Both the position numbers and the translations under genes were made by a program. From Streptomyces filipinensis (GTDB taxonomy: Bacteria > Actinomycetota > Actinomycetes > Streptomycetales > Streptomycetaceae): a DNA stretch of 64,000 nt. Each line of letters starts with the position of its first letter. Positions within the stretch are counted from its first letter, which is position 1. Location: NCBI RefSeq assembly GCF_014649495.1, contig NZ_BMTD01000015.1, positions 62,001 through 126,000 on the forward strand. Direction: 5' to 3'. Shown here in pieces: positions 15,416 through 23,787 of this stretch. The notes beneath the pieces were generated by a model, which saw only the letters and a list, made by a program, of their open reading frames with translations, searched no databases and had not been told where the DNA came from.

Positions 15416-16774
15416 TCAGCCGGTGACCACGTTCAGCCCGGCTTCGGCCGCGGCGGCGAACCCGTCGTCCACGGCCACCACGTCACGGCCCGCGGCATCG
15501 AGCAGCGAGGCGGCGATCCCCGCCCGCATCCCGCCGGCGCAGTGCACCCACACCGGGCCCGCCGGCACCTCGCCGATCCGCTGGTGGAGCTCGTGGACCG
15601 GGATGTGCACGGAACCCCCGATGTACCCGGCGGCCCGCTCGGAGGCCCGTCGTACGTCGAGGACGACGACACCGTCCGTGCCTCGCTCGGCCAGCCCGGC
15701 GAACGTGGACCGCGGGAAGGACACAGGCCGACTGCCCTCCGGCACCCACCGATCCGGCGTACCGGTGGCGGCGGCCGCGGGGCGGTCGATGCCGACGCGG
15801 ACCAACTCCCGCTGAGCGAAGGACAGTTGTTCAGAGGACTCGGCCAGCAGTGTGACCGGCTTGCCCCACGGGATCATCCAGGCCAGGTAGGTGGCGATCT
15901 TGCCGTCCGCCTCGAAGTTGAACGAGCCGGCGACATGCCCCTCGGCGAACGCGATACGGCTGCGCAGATCGACCACCCACTCGCCGGCCGCCAGCCGGGC
16001 GGCGATCTCCTCGGCGTCCGCCGGAGCCGGCGGGGTCAGGTCCACCGGTGCGGGCCCGCCGGCGTTGGCCGGCCCCATGTGCGTGTAGTAGGCGGGGATG
16101 TCGTCGAGTTCGGCCAGCAGGCGGGTGACGAAGGAGTCCACGTCCATGGTGAGCGCCGCGTTGGCCGCTTTCTCCCTGCCGATCGTGGTGGCGTCGCCCT
16201 CGGCCTGCCCCGATGAGCAGAAGCTGCCGAAGCCGTGGGTGGGGAGCACGGGCGTCTCGTCCGGCAGGCCGGCCGCCAGGCGGTGCGCCGAGGAGTGCTG
16301 GGCGCGCGCCAGGTGCTCGGTCAGACGGGGTTCGACCAGATCAGGTCGGCCCACGGTGCCGATCAACAGCGAACCACCGGTGAACGCGGCCACCGGCAGG
16401 CCGTTCTCCTCCAGCACGTAGGAGGTGTGATGCGGGGTGTGGCCCGGGGTGGCGACCGCCCGCAGCGTGAGCCCCGCGTCGATGTCCGCCACGTCACCGT
16501 CGGCCACCGGCACGTGGGGGAACGCGACGTGCGCTTCGGCGGGCACCAGATAGGCGGCGCCCGTCACCCGGGCCAGTTCCAGGCCGCCGGTGACGTAGTC
16601 GTTGTGGATGTGGGTCTCCACGACGTGCGCTATCCGCACCTCCTGGCGAGCGGCGGCCACCAGGACCTGGTCGATGTCCCGCGGTGGATCCACCACCACG
16701 GCCGTGCGCCGGCCACCGGCCAGATAGCTGCGGTTGCCCAGCCCCTCCAGCTCGATGGTGTCGACGAAGAACAT
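15416..16774 (-). CDS. MBL-fold persulfide dioxygenase-like protein fused to two rhodanese domains
   Basis: A 452-aa protein with start chosen after GGAAGGGAG. Residues 1-240 form a glyoxalase-II-like metallo-beta-lactamase domain. Its metal motif is THIHNDYVTGG (His55, His57, Asp59), with Tyr60 where the classical HxHxDH has His. ATPGHTPHHTS and LPTHGFGSFC follow. A first rhodanese-like domain (VVDLRSRIAFAEGHVAGS) lacks an obvious active Cys. The second (VVLDVRRASERAAGY) has loop CAGGMR with the catalytic Cys. Such fusions oxidise glutathione- or mycothiol-like persulfides and transfer sulfur. It heads the sulfur operon behind two palindromic operators. Confidence 0.9.
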   Translation of the reverse strand: MFFVDTIELEGLGNRSYLAGGRRTAVVVDPPRDIDQVLVAAARQEVRIAHVVETHIHNDYVTGGLELARVTGAAYLVPAEAHVAFPHVPVADGDVADIDAGLTLRAVATPGHTPHHTSYVLEENGLPVAAFTGGSLLIGTVGRPDLVEPRLTEHLARAQHSSAHRLAAGLPDETPVLPTHGFGSFCSSGQAEGDATTIGREKAANAALTMDVDSFVTRLLAELDDIPAYYTHMGPANAGGPAPVDLTPPAPADAEEIAARLAAGEWVVDLRSRIAFAEGHVAGSFNFEADGKIATYLAWMIPWGKPVTLLAESSEQLSFAQRELVRVGIDRPAAAATGTPDRWVPEGSRPVSFPRSTFAGLAERGTDGVVVLDVRRASERAAGYIGGSVHIPVHELHQRIGEVPAGPVWVHCAGGMRAGIAASLLDAAGRDVVAVDDGFAAAAEAGLNVVTG

Positions 16775-16793
16775 CGGGCACTCCCTTCCACTA

Positions 16794-16809
16794 ATACCCC
16801 CCTGGGTAT
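16794..16809. promoter_or_regulatory. CsoR/CstR-type operator palindrome 1
   Basis: ATACCCCCCTGGGTAT is a near-perfect palindrome with the TACCC(C)...GGGTA core recognised by CsoR-family repressors. It sits 20 bases upstream of the MBL-rhodanese start, overlapping where transcription should begin. Confidence 0.8.
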
Positions 16810-16827
16810 ATGGAGACCGTAGCACAG

Positions 16828-16843
16828 GTACCCCCGGGGGTAT
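16828..16843. promoter_or_regulatory. CsoR/CstR-type operator palindrome 2
   Basis: GTACCCCCGGGGGTAT, with the same core as the neighbouring palindrome and 34 bases from it centre to centre. Paired sites suggest two repressor tetramers on the sulfur operon promoter. Confidence 0.8.
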
Positions 16844-17098
16844 TCAGACAGGAGAGTGCGGGCAGGGGATTGATCGACCGGCTCAGCGCTTGTCATGGCT
16901 GGTGGGAGGTGCCATTCGGGGCATGGAGGGGGCAGGGCAGGATGGCCGGATCAGAGCGGTTGGTCCCGCGGTCGACACCGGCCGCCCAGTCAAGCCGGGG
17001 CGCATCCTGGCTGAGCCAGGGCGCGGCTTGGTGGAGCCGGGGGCGGGGGCCGCCTGGTGGGCTTCTTCACCGCCCCCCGGCACCGACCTCCGGGTAGG

Positions 17099-17114
17099 AT
17101 ACCCATAGGGGTAT
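17099..17114. promoter_or_regulatory. CsoR/CstR-type operator upstream of the repressor gene
   Basis: ATACCCATAGGGGTAT lies 17 bases before the repressor GTG and just before its ribosome site. It shares the TACCC...GGGTA core with the two sites upstream of the sulfur operon, pointing to autorepression. No gene was seen between 16844 and 17098. Confidence 0.85.
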
Positions 17115-17130
17115 ACCGGAGGAGTGGATC

Positions 17131-17412
17131 GTGGAACTGGGGATGGCGGCGGAGGAGCTGAAGGCGGTGGTCAACCGGCTGCGCCGGGCACAGGGCCAGA
17201 TCGCCGGGGTGATCAAGATGATCGAGGAGGGGCGGGACTGCGAGGACGTGGTCACGCAGCTCGCCGCGGCTTCTCGCGCGTTGGACAAGGCGGGTTTCGC
17301 GGTGATCGCCACCGGCTTGCAGCGGTGTCTCAGCGACTCCGAGCTGGCCGCCGGCGAAGACCGGGAGCAGATGCGTGCGCGACTGGAGAAGCTCTTCCTC
17401 TCACTGGCCTGA
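17131..17412 (+). CDS. CstR-type persulfide-sensing repressor (CsoR family)
   Basis: A 93-aa all-helical DUF156/CsoR-family repressor, with GTG start after GGAGGAG. The helix with NRLRRAQGQIAGVIKMIEEG is the family DNA-binding and tetramer core. Cys37 (RDCEDV) and Cys66 (LQRC) are 29 residues apart, exactly as in CstR and CsoR. Copper-sensing CsoR also has a His four residues before the second Cys; here that position is Gly62. Loss of the His ligand is the signature of the CstR branch, which senses persulfides by forming Cys-Sx-Cys links. The divergent sulfur operon supports this. Confidence 0.9.
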   Translation: MELGMAAEELKAVVNRLRRAQGQIAGVIKMIEEGRDCEDVVTQLAAASRALDKAGFAVIATGLQRCLSDSELAAGEDREQMRARLEKLFLSLA

Positions 17413-17576
17413 GCCGGCCGGGCCCCCAGCGGGGTCGGGCCAGGACGCCGCCGTACGGGGCCCAAGGCGAGCCCGCTGACCCGTCAGAGTGACTTTGCGT
17501 CGACTCACCGACGTGTTGCCGCAGGCCAGCGACCCATGAGGGGAGCGCGGGGGGTACTTTTTTCACCAACCGCGTT

Positions 17577-17592
17577 TTTAGTCATAGCTAAA
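17577..17592. promoter_or_regulatory. Inverted repeat, candidate operator of the HTH gene
   Basis: TTTAG-TCATAG-CTAAA is an A/T-rich inverted repeat in an otherwise GC-rich region, about 40 bases before the HTH gene start. Its position suits autoregulation. Function is inferred from position only. Confidence 0.45.
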
Positions 17593-17632
17593 GGTGGCAT
17601 CCTCATGGGGTGGCAACGAGCGTTGCTTCTGA

Positions 17633-17983
17633 GTGAGTTGGGGGTGCCCCTTGGGAATTTTCGCCCGTGATGAGAGCCGGACCAACTTAGCGGCTGCCCG
17701 GATAGCGAGGCAGGCCACGGCCTCCCTTGCCGGCCTGCTGACGGGGCTGGGCAAGACCCGCTCCGATCTGGCGGCAGCGATGGGCGTCAGCCCGGGCCGC
17801 GTCAGCCAGATCATGTCCGGTGACGCGAACCTGACGGTCCGCACGCTCGCCGCCGTAGCGGAGGCATTGGATGCCGACGTGCAGATCACCTTCCGTGCCC
17901 GAGCCCAATCACCTGACGCCGGTGTCTGCGGCAACACGGACACACCGCCCTACCGGAGCAGCGGGCTGCCCGCCCACCGCTGA
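17633..17983 (+). CDS. XRE-family HTH transcriptional regulator
   Basis: A 116-aa protein. The helix-turn-helix spans about residues 35-85: LGKTRSDLAAAMGVSPGRVS, then QIMSGDANLTVRTLAAVAEAL and a closing strand DVQITF. The form resembles HigA/antitoxin-like regulators of plasmid or phage origin. The N-terminal 15 residues are uncertain because no good ribosome site precedes the GTG. No toxin gene is adjacent; upstream is an A/T-rich inverted repeat that could be its own operator. Confidence 0.75.
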   Translation: MSWGCPLGIFARDESRTNLAAARIARQATASLAGLLTGLGKTRSDLAAAMGVSPGRVSQIMSGDANLTVRTLAAVAEALDADVQITFRARAQSPDAGVCGNTDTPPYRSSGLPAHR

Positions 17984-18048
17984 GCGTGAGGGCCGGCGCC
18001 CGTGTCTCAAAGCTCTCGCACGGCGGCGGATCACTGTGCCGTCCTCCT

Positions 18049-18849
18049 TCAGCGGCTCATCCAGCGGTCGAACCAGCGGCGCTGCGGTGGCAGCGCCGGA
18101 TGATGGAAGGCGTCGTTCGACGTCGCTTTCGCCCGCAGGGCCCGCAGTTCCTCGTTCTCGCTCCGTCGGCCGTGAACGTAGGCGAAGCGCAGCAGGTGCC
18201 CGCACTGTGCGAGCGCGGTGCCGAACGCCTGCCGCCGCGCGATGAGTTCATCATCCGCCGGCTCACGGTCCGCCTGCCGGCATGCCTCGTCGATCCGTGT
18301 CTGCACGTCCAGCGCCGCGTCGATCGCCCTCTCGACCTCCGCGTAGATGGCGTTGACCGTCTTCGCCTCAGCGGCGAGTGGATGCCGTTCCAGCAGATAC
18401 AGCTTGAGGTCGTGGACGAACACCCGGAGCTGGGCCGAGGTTTCCACACCGTGGAGGAAACGGTCCGACCAGGCGCAGGCGTCAAGATGCACACGCTGCA
18501 CCAGCCGCTCCCTGGCCAGAGCAATGCCCAGCGTCATGAACTTGACGTACGGCTGAGTGGTCTCGTCCTGTCTGCGTCGGGGCAGCGCGGTGGCCCCCGT
18601 CGCAGCACCCGCGATCACCGGAGGAATCGACGCCGCGTGCGGGAGCAGCACCACCGCGCCGGCCGCCACCACGCCCATCAACGCCAGCACGAGCAGCATC
18701 AGACCGCAGGACGCCCAGCTGCCCAGCAGCCGTCCCTTGCCGGAGAACTCACGCGCCAGCCCGACCCACGCGATGACCGCGCTCACAGTGGCCGGTAACG
18801 CGTAATCGGCTACCCAGGCATGATGCCAACTCATAGAAGGCGCCCCCAA
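18049..18849 (-). CDS. Hypothetical membrane protein with helical cytosolic domain, 266 aa
   Basis: The N-terminal 90 residues contain about three hydrophobic helices (ALPATVSAVIAWVGLA, GLMLLVLALMGVVAAGAVVLL and a weaker one). They are followed by a cytosolic helical domain rich in Arg/Glu/Leu (RVFVHDLKLYLLERHPLAAEAK, EVERAIDAALDVQTRIDEACRQ). The second Met (MSWHHAW) is an alternative start. No recognised family. It is a single gene convergent with the HTH gene. Confidence 0.7.
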   Translation of the reverse strand: MGAPSMSWHHAWVADYALPATVSAVIAWVGLAREFSGKGRLLGSWASCGLMLLVLALMGVVAAGAVVLLPHAASIPPVIAGAATGATALPRRRQDETTQPYVKFMTLGIALARERLVQRVHLDACAWSDRFLHGVETSAQLRVFVHDLKLYLLERHPLAAEAKTVNAIYAEVERAIDAALDVQTRIDEACRQADREPADDELIARRQAFGTALAQCGHLLRFAYVHGRRSENEELRALRAKATSNDAFHHPALPPQRRWFDRWMSR

Positions 18850-19127
18850 GACGTTACGCGGACAGACCGGGCCTCATCAGCATGCGCAAGCCAAGCAGAA
18901 CTCCCTCCCGGCACGTCACACCAGCGGACAGTCCTCTCGCCGCATCCCACACATCGAGAGCTGCCGCGACGTAGAGCTGATGATGTCAGCCAGCACGAGA
19001 ACACGCCGTTACTTTGCGCAACAACTGGCCAGCGTGTCCGCCCTCTCCCAGAACGCGCGCATACGGATCAAGGGCATCAAGCCGGGCCCTCCGCCGGGTG
19101 TCAGTGCCGTGTGCTACCCCTACGCGC

Positions 19128-19730
19128 ATGGCGGAAACGACGTACGACGACGTGCTGGGACTCATCGACGAGGTCGCCGGAAAGCTGGGCCCTGGGGAAC
19201 GGCCGGCCCGCTTGTTCGGCCTGATGGCTCCCTTGCTCGACCGCGTTGAGCGAGAGGACGAGGAGCTCAGCGATGATCCCGTGCTGTCGACCTCGGACGC
19301 GGTGCGTGAGCTGCGCAAGGCTGCCGCGGGAGAGCCGGCCGACGTCGACGCGGCGCATGAGCAGCTGACCGAGGTGGGGCTGTGCTACTCCGAGGACCAG
19401 GCCCCGGAGCGGCACCTCGTGTCCCAGTCGGCCTACGCCGCGGCGGCCTGGCTGCGCCTGCTGGCGGGGCGGAAGTTGCGTACCACGGCATACCTGGCCG
19501 ACGACGAGGATCTGGTCCCGCCGTACGCCCCGTCGGCGTTCACCCGGATCGTCGACCTTCTCGCCTGGACCCGGTCGGACCAGATGTACTTTCACTGGGA
19601 GGACGCCCTCACCCATCCCGAGGACTGCGATCTCCAGGCCGCGGTACGCGAGCTTCGGGCGATGCACGAGGAGATCAGCGGCTTCAGCAGTCAGCGGCAC
19701 TCAGGCGACTCGTCTTCACCGGCCGAGTGA
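19128..19730 (+). CDS. Hypothetical protein, 200 aa
   Basis: The ATG at 19128 gives MAETTYDDVLGLIDEVAGKL, an acidic, mostly helical cytosolic protein (LLDRVEREDEELSDDPV, ELRKAAAGEPADVDAAHEQ) with aromatic WLRLLAGRKLRTTAY and DQMYFHWEDALTH toward the C-terminus. The upstream in-frame extension has atypical composition and was dropped. No domain was recognised. A strong hairpin follows. Confidence 0.7.
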   Translation: MAETTYDDVLGLIDEVAGKLGPGERPARLFGLMAPLLDRVEREDEELSDDPVLSTSDAVRELRKAAAGEPADVDAAHEQLTEVGLCYSEDQAPERHLVSQSAYAAAAWLRLLAGRKLRTTAYLADDEDLVPPYAPSAFTRIVDLLAWTRSDQMYFHWEDALTHPEDCDLQAAVRELRAMHEEISGFSSQRHSGDSSSPAE

Positions 19731-19810
19731 TCGAATGGCGTGGGCCGTCAGGGAGACGTACCGCGACCCGCGTGCCCGCGCCGCAACACCCCTCTCCCCC
19801 GGCGCGCTTC

Positions 19811-19842
19811 ACCGAGGCGTGGTGATCCTCCCACGCCTCGGT
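19811..19842. terminator. Perfect 12-bp hairpin
   Basis: ACCGAGGCGTGG pairs exactly with CCACGCCTCGGT around an 8-base loop. It lies 80 bases after the stop of the hypothetical gene on the plus strand and before the end of a convergent minus-strand gene, so it may serve both. Confidence 0.75.
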
Positions 19843-19953
19843 CGCGTTCCTCGCGGCCTCACCGCGATCCGACTCCCCCGCTCACCCTCCTCAGAGTCGT
19901 TTCGCGATCGACCGTTCAGGACAGGTCGATTCCGACGCGATCCGTATCGGACC

Positions 19954-20322
19954 TCAGCGCCGGGCCAGCGCCAGCACGCTCAGGCCGAACATCAGGACAC
20001 CCAGCGGGAGATGGACCGACGGGACGTGGGCGACACCCAGCACGACCTGGACCGAGGCGAGGACGAGGAATCCTGACGCGTGCCAGACAGGGCGGGGCGA
20101 GCCACCGCCCGGCTTCCACGCCAACACCGCCGCGAGCACGTACAGCATCGACGCGCCGTACATCACACGGGCTCCGACGCCGTGCAGCGTCTCCCCGTAG
20201 GACGAGGTCAGCAGCAGCCCTGCGGAGACCGCCTGAAGGAAGATGGTCAGGGTCTGCAGGGCGATCGCGATCTGGAGGAACGAGGAGCCTCGTTGCGCGT
20301 TCGCCGTCACCTGAGTGGCCAT
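19954..20322 (-). CDS. Four-helix membrane protein, 122 aa
   Basis: Four predicted transmembrane helices: SFLQIAIALQTLTIFLQAV, VMYGASMLYVLAAVLAW, ASGFLVLASVQVVLGVAH and LGVLMFGLSVLALA. Each joins by short loops and the ends are basic (ALARR). It starts about 100 bases from the divergent ECF41 sigma factor gene, a pairing that suggests joint control or an accessory role. No enzymatic motif is present. Confidence 0.8.
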   Translation of the reverse strand: MATQVTANAQRGSSFLQIAIALQTLTIFLQAVSAGLLLTSSYGETLHGVGARVMYGASMLYVLAAVLAWKPGGGSPRPVWHASGFLVLASVQVVLGVAHVPSVHLPLGVLMFGLSVLALARR

Positions 20323-20422
20323 GTCACAGTCCCCTTTTCCGCCCTCGGGCAGTTGCTCGATAAGGTCTCACCAGCCCGACGACACGGGCCTGCGAAAGGT
20401 AAGGCGGGGGGCGGCCGAAACC

Positions 20423-21340
20423 ATGGGGACTGTGGGGACCAGCGCAGATGAGGTAGTCGGCGAGCGACGCCAACTGATCAATGTAGCTTACCGGTTGCTC
20501 GGTTCGGTGACCGAGGCCGAGGACGCCGTGCAGAACGCATACGCACGCTGGTACGGGCTGCCGCGAAGCCGGCAGGAGGAGATCCTGTCCCCCGGCGCCT
20601 GGCTGACGACGGTGACCAGCCGCATCTGCCTGGACCTGCTCGGTTCGGCGCGGGCCCGCCGTGAACGCTACGTCGGCGCCTGGCTGCCCGAGCCGCTGCC
20701 CGACCGCACCGAGTGGGACCACGCGGGCGACACCGACCCCGCCGGCCCTGCGGACCCCGCCGACCAGATCGTGCTGAACGAATCGGTGGCCATGGCCTTG
20801 CTCGTCGTGCTGGAGTCGATGACGCCCGCCGAGCGGGTCGCGTTCGTCCTGTACGACGTCTTCCGGTACCCCTTCGCCGAGATCGCCGAGGTTCTCGGCC
20901 GGACCCCTGCGGCCTGCAAGCAACTGGCGGCCTCCGCCCGGCGACGGGTCAGTGCCGAGCGCTCTCCGGTGGCGGCGACCGGCCAGGCCGACGTGGTGAG
21001 ACGCGTCAAAGAGGCCTGGGAGACCAAGGACATCGCCACCCTCGTCGGTCTCCTCAACCCGGCTGCCGTGATGACCGCCGACGGCGGCGGTATGGTCGGC
21101 GCCGTCCTGCGCCCGGTCGAGGGTGGCGCGCGCATCGCCCAGTACATGGTGGCCATCGCCGACAAGGCTCCGGGGCTCGAACTTCTGGAGCGGTCGGTCA
21201 ATGGTGTGCCGGGACTGGTGGCCCAGCGCGCCGGCGTCGTCGTGACCGTGGCCTCGTTCGACGTCTCCGACGGGCTCGTCACCCGGATCTGGGCGGTCCG
21301 CAACCCGGAGAAGCTGCGGCCTTGGGCGCGGGAGGGCTAG
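20423..21340 (+). CDS. ECF41-type RNA polymerase sigma factor (SigJ-like)
   Basis: A 305-aa sigma factor. Region 2 spans about residues 15-75 (YRLLGSVTEAEDAVQNAYAR, WLTTVTSRICLDLL). Region 4 spans about residues 130-180 (LESMTPAERVAFVLYDVF, IAEVLGRTPAACKQLA). A SnoaL-like C-terminal domain follows (ADGGGMVGAVLRPVEGG, ending NPEKLRPW). The fused NTF2-fold domain defines ECF41, whose C-terminus regulates the sigma factor in place of a classical anti-sigma. Upstream in-frame codons overlap the divergent gene and were excluded. Confidence 0.92.
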   Translation: MGTVGTSADEVVGERRQLINVAYRLLGSVTEAEDAVQNAYARWYGLPRSRQEEILSPGAWLTTVTSRICLDLLGSARARRERYVGAWLPEPLPDRTEWDHAGDTDPAGPADPADQIVLNESVAMALLVVLESMTPAERVAFVLYDVFRYPFAEIAEVLGRTPAACKQLAASARRRVSAERSPVAATGQADVVRRVKEAWETKDIATLVGLLNPAAVMTADGGGMVGAVLRPVEGGARIAQYMVAIADKAPGLELLERSVNGVPGLVAQRAGVVVTVASFDVSDGLVTRIWAVRNPEKLRPWAREG

Positions 21341-21399
21341 CAGGCCGTCCTGGAACCACCACAGCCAAGTGGCCGGCTTCGGAAGTCCTACGGGGTTGC

Positions 21400-21520
21400 C
21401 CCAGCCTCAGGTGGTGGAGGCGGGGGTGTCGCCCGAGGGGCCGGGGGTCACCAGCAGGGCCGGCGGCCGACGGCCCCACTCCTTGACGAGATGGATCTTG
21501 CAGGTCAGGCACCATCACCC
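21400..21520 (-). pseudogene. IS4/IS5-type transposase fragment
   Basis: Leftward translation reads CKIHLVKEWGRRPLALLVTPG, then frameshifts. It matches the conserved middle segment of IS5-type transposases (T-K-I-H-L-v-D/E-G-R-PL-lvTPGQ). Only about 40 residues remain. Confidence 0.6.
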
Positions 21521-21552
21521 TGGCCTCGATCCGGCTCTGGCTCAAGCCGCGA

Positions 21553-21897
21553 TCAGCCCGCTTCCAGAGCGTCCGCCTGACTCTTCAGGTCCGCTGCGAT
21601 GTGGTCCCAGTCCGGGCCGTGCAACCACAGGTTCTCGGCAGCCTCCCGCATCAGCGCCGGCTCGTCCGGCCGCTGCAAGAGCACCAGCCGATAGGCCAGG
21701 TTGCGGACCCACACCGGCAGACGGCCGTCGACCACGTGCGGGCAGAGCTCACGCAACATGGCGAGGATCGAGTCCGCGTCGGCGAAGGTCAGCTCCTCGA
21801 CGAAGTAGTGCTCCTGATGCTCCAGACCGCACTCCGGCGTGGACCGGTACTCGTCTCCGTAGAGGCACCGCGCGTGCTCCACCAAGGTGCTGTGCAT
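21553..21897 (-). CDS. Conserved hypothetical protein, 114 aa
   Basis: Start placed at MHSTLVEHARCLYGDEYRST; the open frame continues upstream but with low-complexity Pro/Arg sequence. The protein is helical and cytosolic, with FVEELTFADADSILAMLREL, LPVWVRNLAYRLVLLQRP and a C-terminal LKSQADALEAG. This plan is familiar from Streptomyces proteins of unknown function that accompany mobile DNA. No catalytic motif is visible. Confidence 0.75.
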   Translation of the reverse strand: MHSTLVEHARCLYGDEYRSTPECGLEHQEHYFVEELTFADADSILAMLRELCPHVVDGRLPVWVRNLAYRLVLLQRPDEPALMREAAENLWLHGPDWDHIAADLKSQADALEAG

Positions 21898-22468
21898 GCC
21901 AGGGAGCCTACGCTGCGATGATCCGCCGTACCGACCCCAGGGGGCGAGGGCCGGGCCCGGTGGGTGGGATCTCCTGGGCGAGGCGGATCGTGGCGGACCC
22001 GGTCGATGGGGGTCCTGCAGCGGGGCCGGCTCCGTAGCGCCGGGCGGCCCCATGTCCGGCCAGTTCGTTGCCTGGAGCGCCTGTTCTGCGAGGAACGTCG
22101 ACCTATCGCATATTAGGAGAGATGACCTTCTTCAGGCCTTTCTCTCCGATGCCGGCGTCAGGGACGCGGCCGCGTCCCGGATCGGGACCGGCCCGAAGAG
22201 ATCGCTGTTGGCCAGGCGGCCATCACGCCGGCAGTGGAGCTGACCGGACAAGCGCCCCTTCTCATAGCCGCGAAGGGGCGCGGACGAACGCCCGCTCCTC
22301 ACAAACCGGTCGGCCTTCAGCTGGGAGCACCCTGTCACAGCTCCCGCACGAGGCCGGCAGGGGACGGCGGGGATCGGCTCGCCGGTGTCTTCGGCATGGA
22401 CGTCAAGACGTCCGAGTCCGGGTGACACCGGCCCGTCAAGCCCGGCTTCTGCGGCTGCCTGAACCAAA
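21898..22468. other. Intergenic, no gene recognised
   Basis: About 570 bases before the P450 promoter region. It includes an A/T-rich patch near 22105-22130. Frames on both strands have no family resemblance. Confidence 0.5.
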
Positions 22469-22510
22469 GCCGTTCAGCCCCGTGCGGCCGCCGTAACGAC
22501 GCTGAACGGC
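22469..22510. promoter_or_regulatory. 10-bp inverted repeat upstream of the P450 gene
   Basis: GCCGTTCAGC and GCTGAACGGC are exact complements separated by 22 bases. The repeat ends 62 bases before the P450 start. It could be a terminator of something upstream or an operator for the P450 gene. No gene ends just before it, which favours regulation. Confidence 0.45.
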
Positions 22511-22572
22511 CTGCAGGGGAAAGACCCGAACCCTTGGAAATGCCGCGCCCGGCGGCGCGCGAAGGAGGCTGT

Positions 22573-23787
22573 ATGCCGATCCACGACCCGGCAGTTCTCG
22601 ACTGTCCCTTCGACTTCGCTCACGCGTTGGAGTTCGACCCCTCGCTGGCTTCGTTGGCGCAGCGCGGACCGGTCAGCCGGATCCGATTGCCCTACGGCGA
22701 GACCGAGGCGTGGCTGGTCACCAGCTTCGACGGAGTCCGTCAGGTGACGTGCGATCCGCGATTCAGCCGGGCGGCGATCATCGGACGCGACTATCCGAGG
22801 ATGACGCCCGAGCCCATCGTGTCGCCCGAATCGATCAACGTGACGGACCCGCCGCACGCCACGCGACTGCGGCACGTGGCAGCCCAGGCGTTCACACGGG
22901 AGCGGGTGGCAGACATGCGGCCGGCCGTGGACCGGGTGGTGGCCGGGCTGCTCTCGGCGATGGCCGAGGCGGGGCCACCCGTGGATCTGGTGGCCCACCT
23001 GTCGGTCCCGCTGCCCCACGTGACGATCTGCGAGCTGCTCGCCGTTCCGGAAGCCGACCGCGAGCAACTTCGCGCGTGGACCATGCGGCTACTGGCCACC
23101 TCTCCGGAGGCACGGCAGGACGCGGCCGACGCCAAGGCCTGCCTGCGCGCGTACTTCGCCGACATGGTCCCTGACCGGCGGAACTCCACAGGCGAGGACT
23201 TGCTCAGCGCGATGGCCAACGCCCCCATGCCGCCGGGGGTGGAACCCCTGAGCGACGACGAGTTGGCGGTCCTGGCCGTGACGCTCATCCTCAGCGGCAA
23301 CGACACGGCGACCTGCCAGATCAGCAACATCACCTACCAGCTGCTGATCCGGCCCGAGGAGCGGGCCGCGCTCCTGCGCGACCCAGACCGCTTCCCCGGC
23401 GCGCTGGAGGAGCTCCTGCGGTTCATCCCCTTCCGCAAGGGCGTGGGCATCCCACGCATCGCGCTGGAGGACGTGGAGGTCGAGGGAACCGCCATCAGAG
23501 CCGGCGACTACGTGCACGTGTCCTACCTGGCCGCCAACCGCGACCCGTCGGTGTACCCCGACCCGCACACGCTCGACCTCGAACGGCCGGTACACCCGAA
23601 CATGACCTTCGGTTGGGGAGGACACCACTGCCTCGCCGCCCCACTCGCACGGGCGGAGCTGGAGAGCGCGGTCTCCGGCTTGCTGACCCGCTTCCCCCAC
23701 CTGCGGCTCGACGTCGCCCCCGACGACCTCCGATGGGACACCAAGACCATCCGCCGGTTCCCGCTGCGCCTGCCGGTCACCTGGTGA
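22573..23787 (+). CDS. Cytochrome P450 (bacterial class I, CYP107-like layout)
   Basis: A 404-aa monooxygenase with start after GAAGGAGG. The I-helix oxygen-activation motif is SGNDTAT (residues 241-247; the usual form is AGxDTT). ExxR is ELLR (Glu280-Arg283). The heme-binding loop is FGWGGHHCLAAPLAR with thiolate ligand Cys353; Ala follows Leu where Gly is common. DPPHATRLRHVAAQAF is the C-helix region. It needs ferredoxin and reductase partners, none of which is nearby. With no biosynthetic neighbours, the substrate cannot be inferred. Confidence 0.95.
   Translation: MPIHDPAVLDCPFDFAHALEFDPSLASLAQRGPVSRIRLPYGETEAWLVTSFDGVRQVTCDPRFSRAAIIGRDYPRMTPEPIVSPESINVTDPPHATRLRHVAAQAFTRERVADMRPAVDRVVAGLLSAMAEAGPPVDLVAHLSVPLPHVTICELLAVPEADREQLRAWTMRLLATSPEARQDAADAKACLRAYFADMVPDRRNSTGEDLLSAMANAPMPPGVEPLSDDELAVLAVTLILSGNDTATCQISNITYQLLIRPEERAALLRDPDRFPGALEELLRFIPFRKGVGIPRIALEDVEVEGTAIRAGDYVHVSYLAANRDPSVYPDPHTLDLERPVHPNMTFGWGGHHCLAAPLARAELESAVSGLLTRFPHLRLDVAPDDLRWDTKTIRRFPLRLPVTW

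Noticed and set aside
17131..17412. Copper-sensing CsoR
   Set aside because: The His ligand four residues before the second Cys is Gly, and no copper ATPase or chaperone gene is near. The sulfur genes point to the CstR type.
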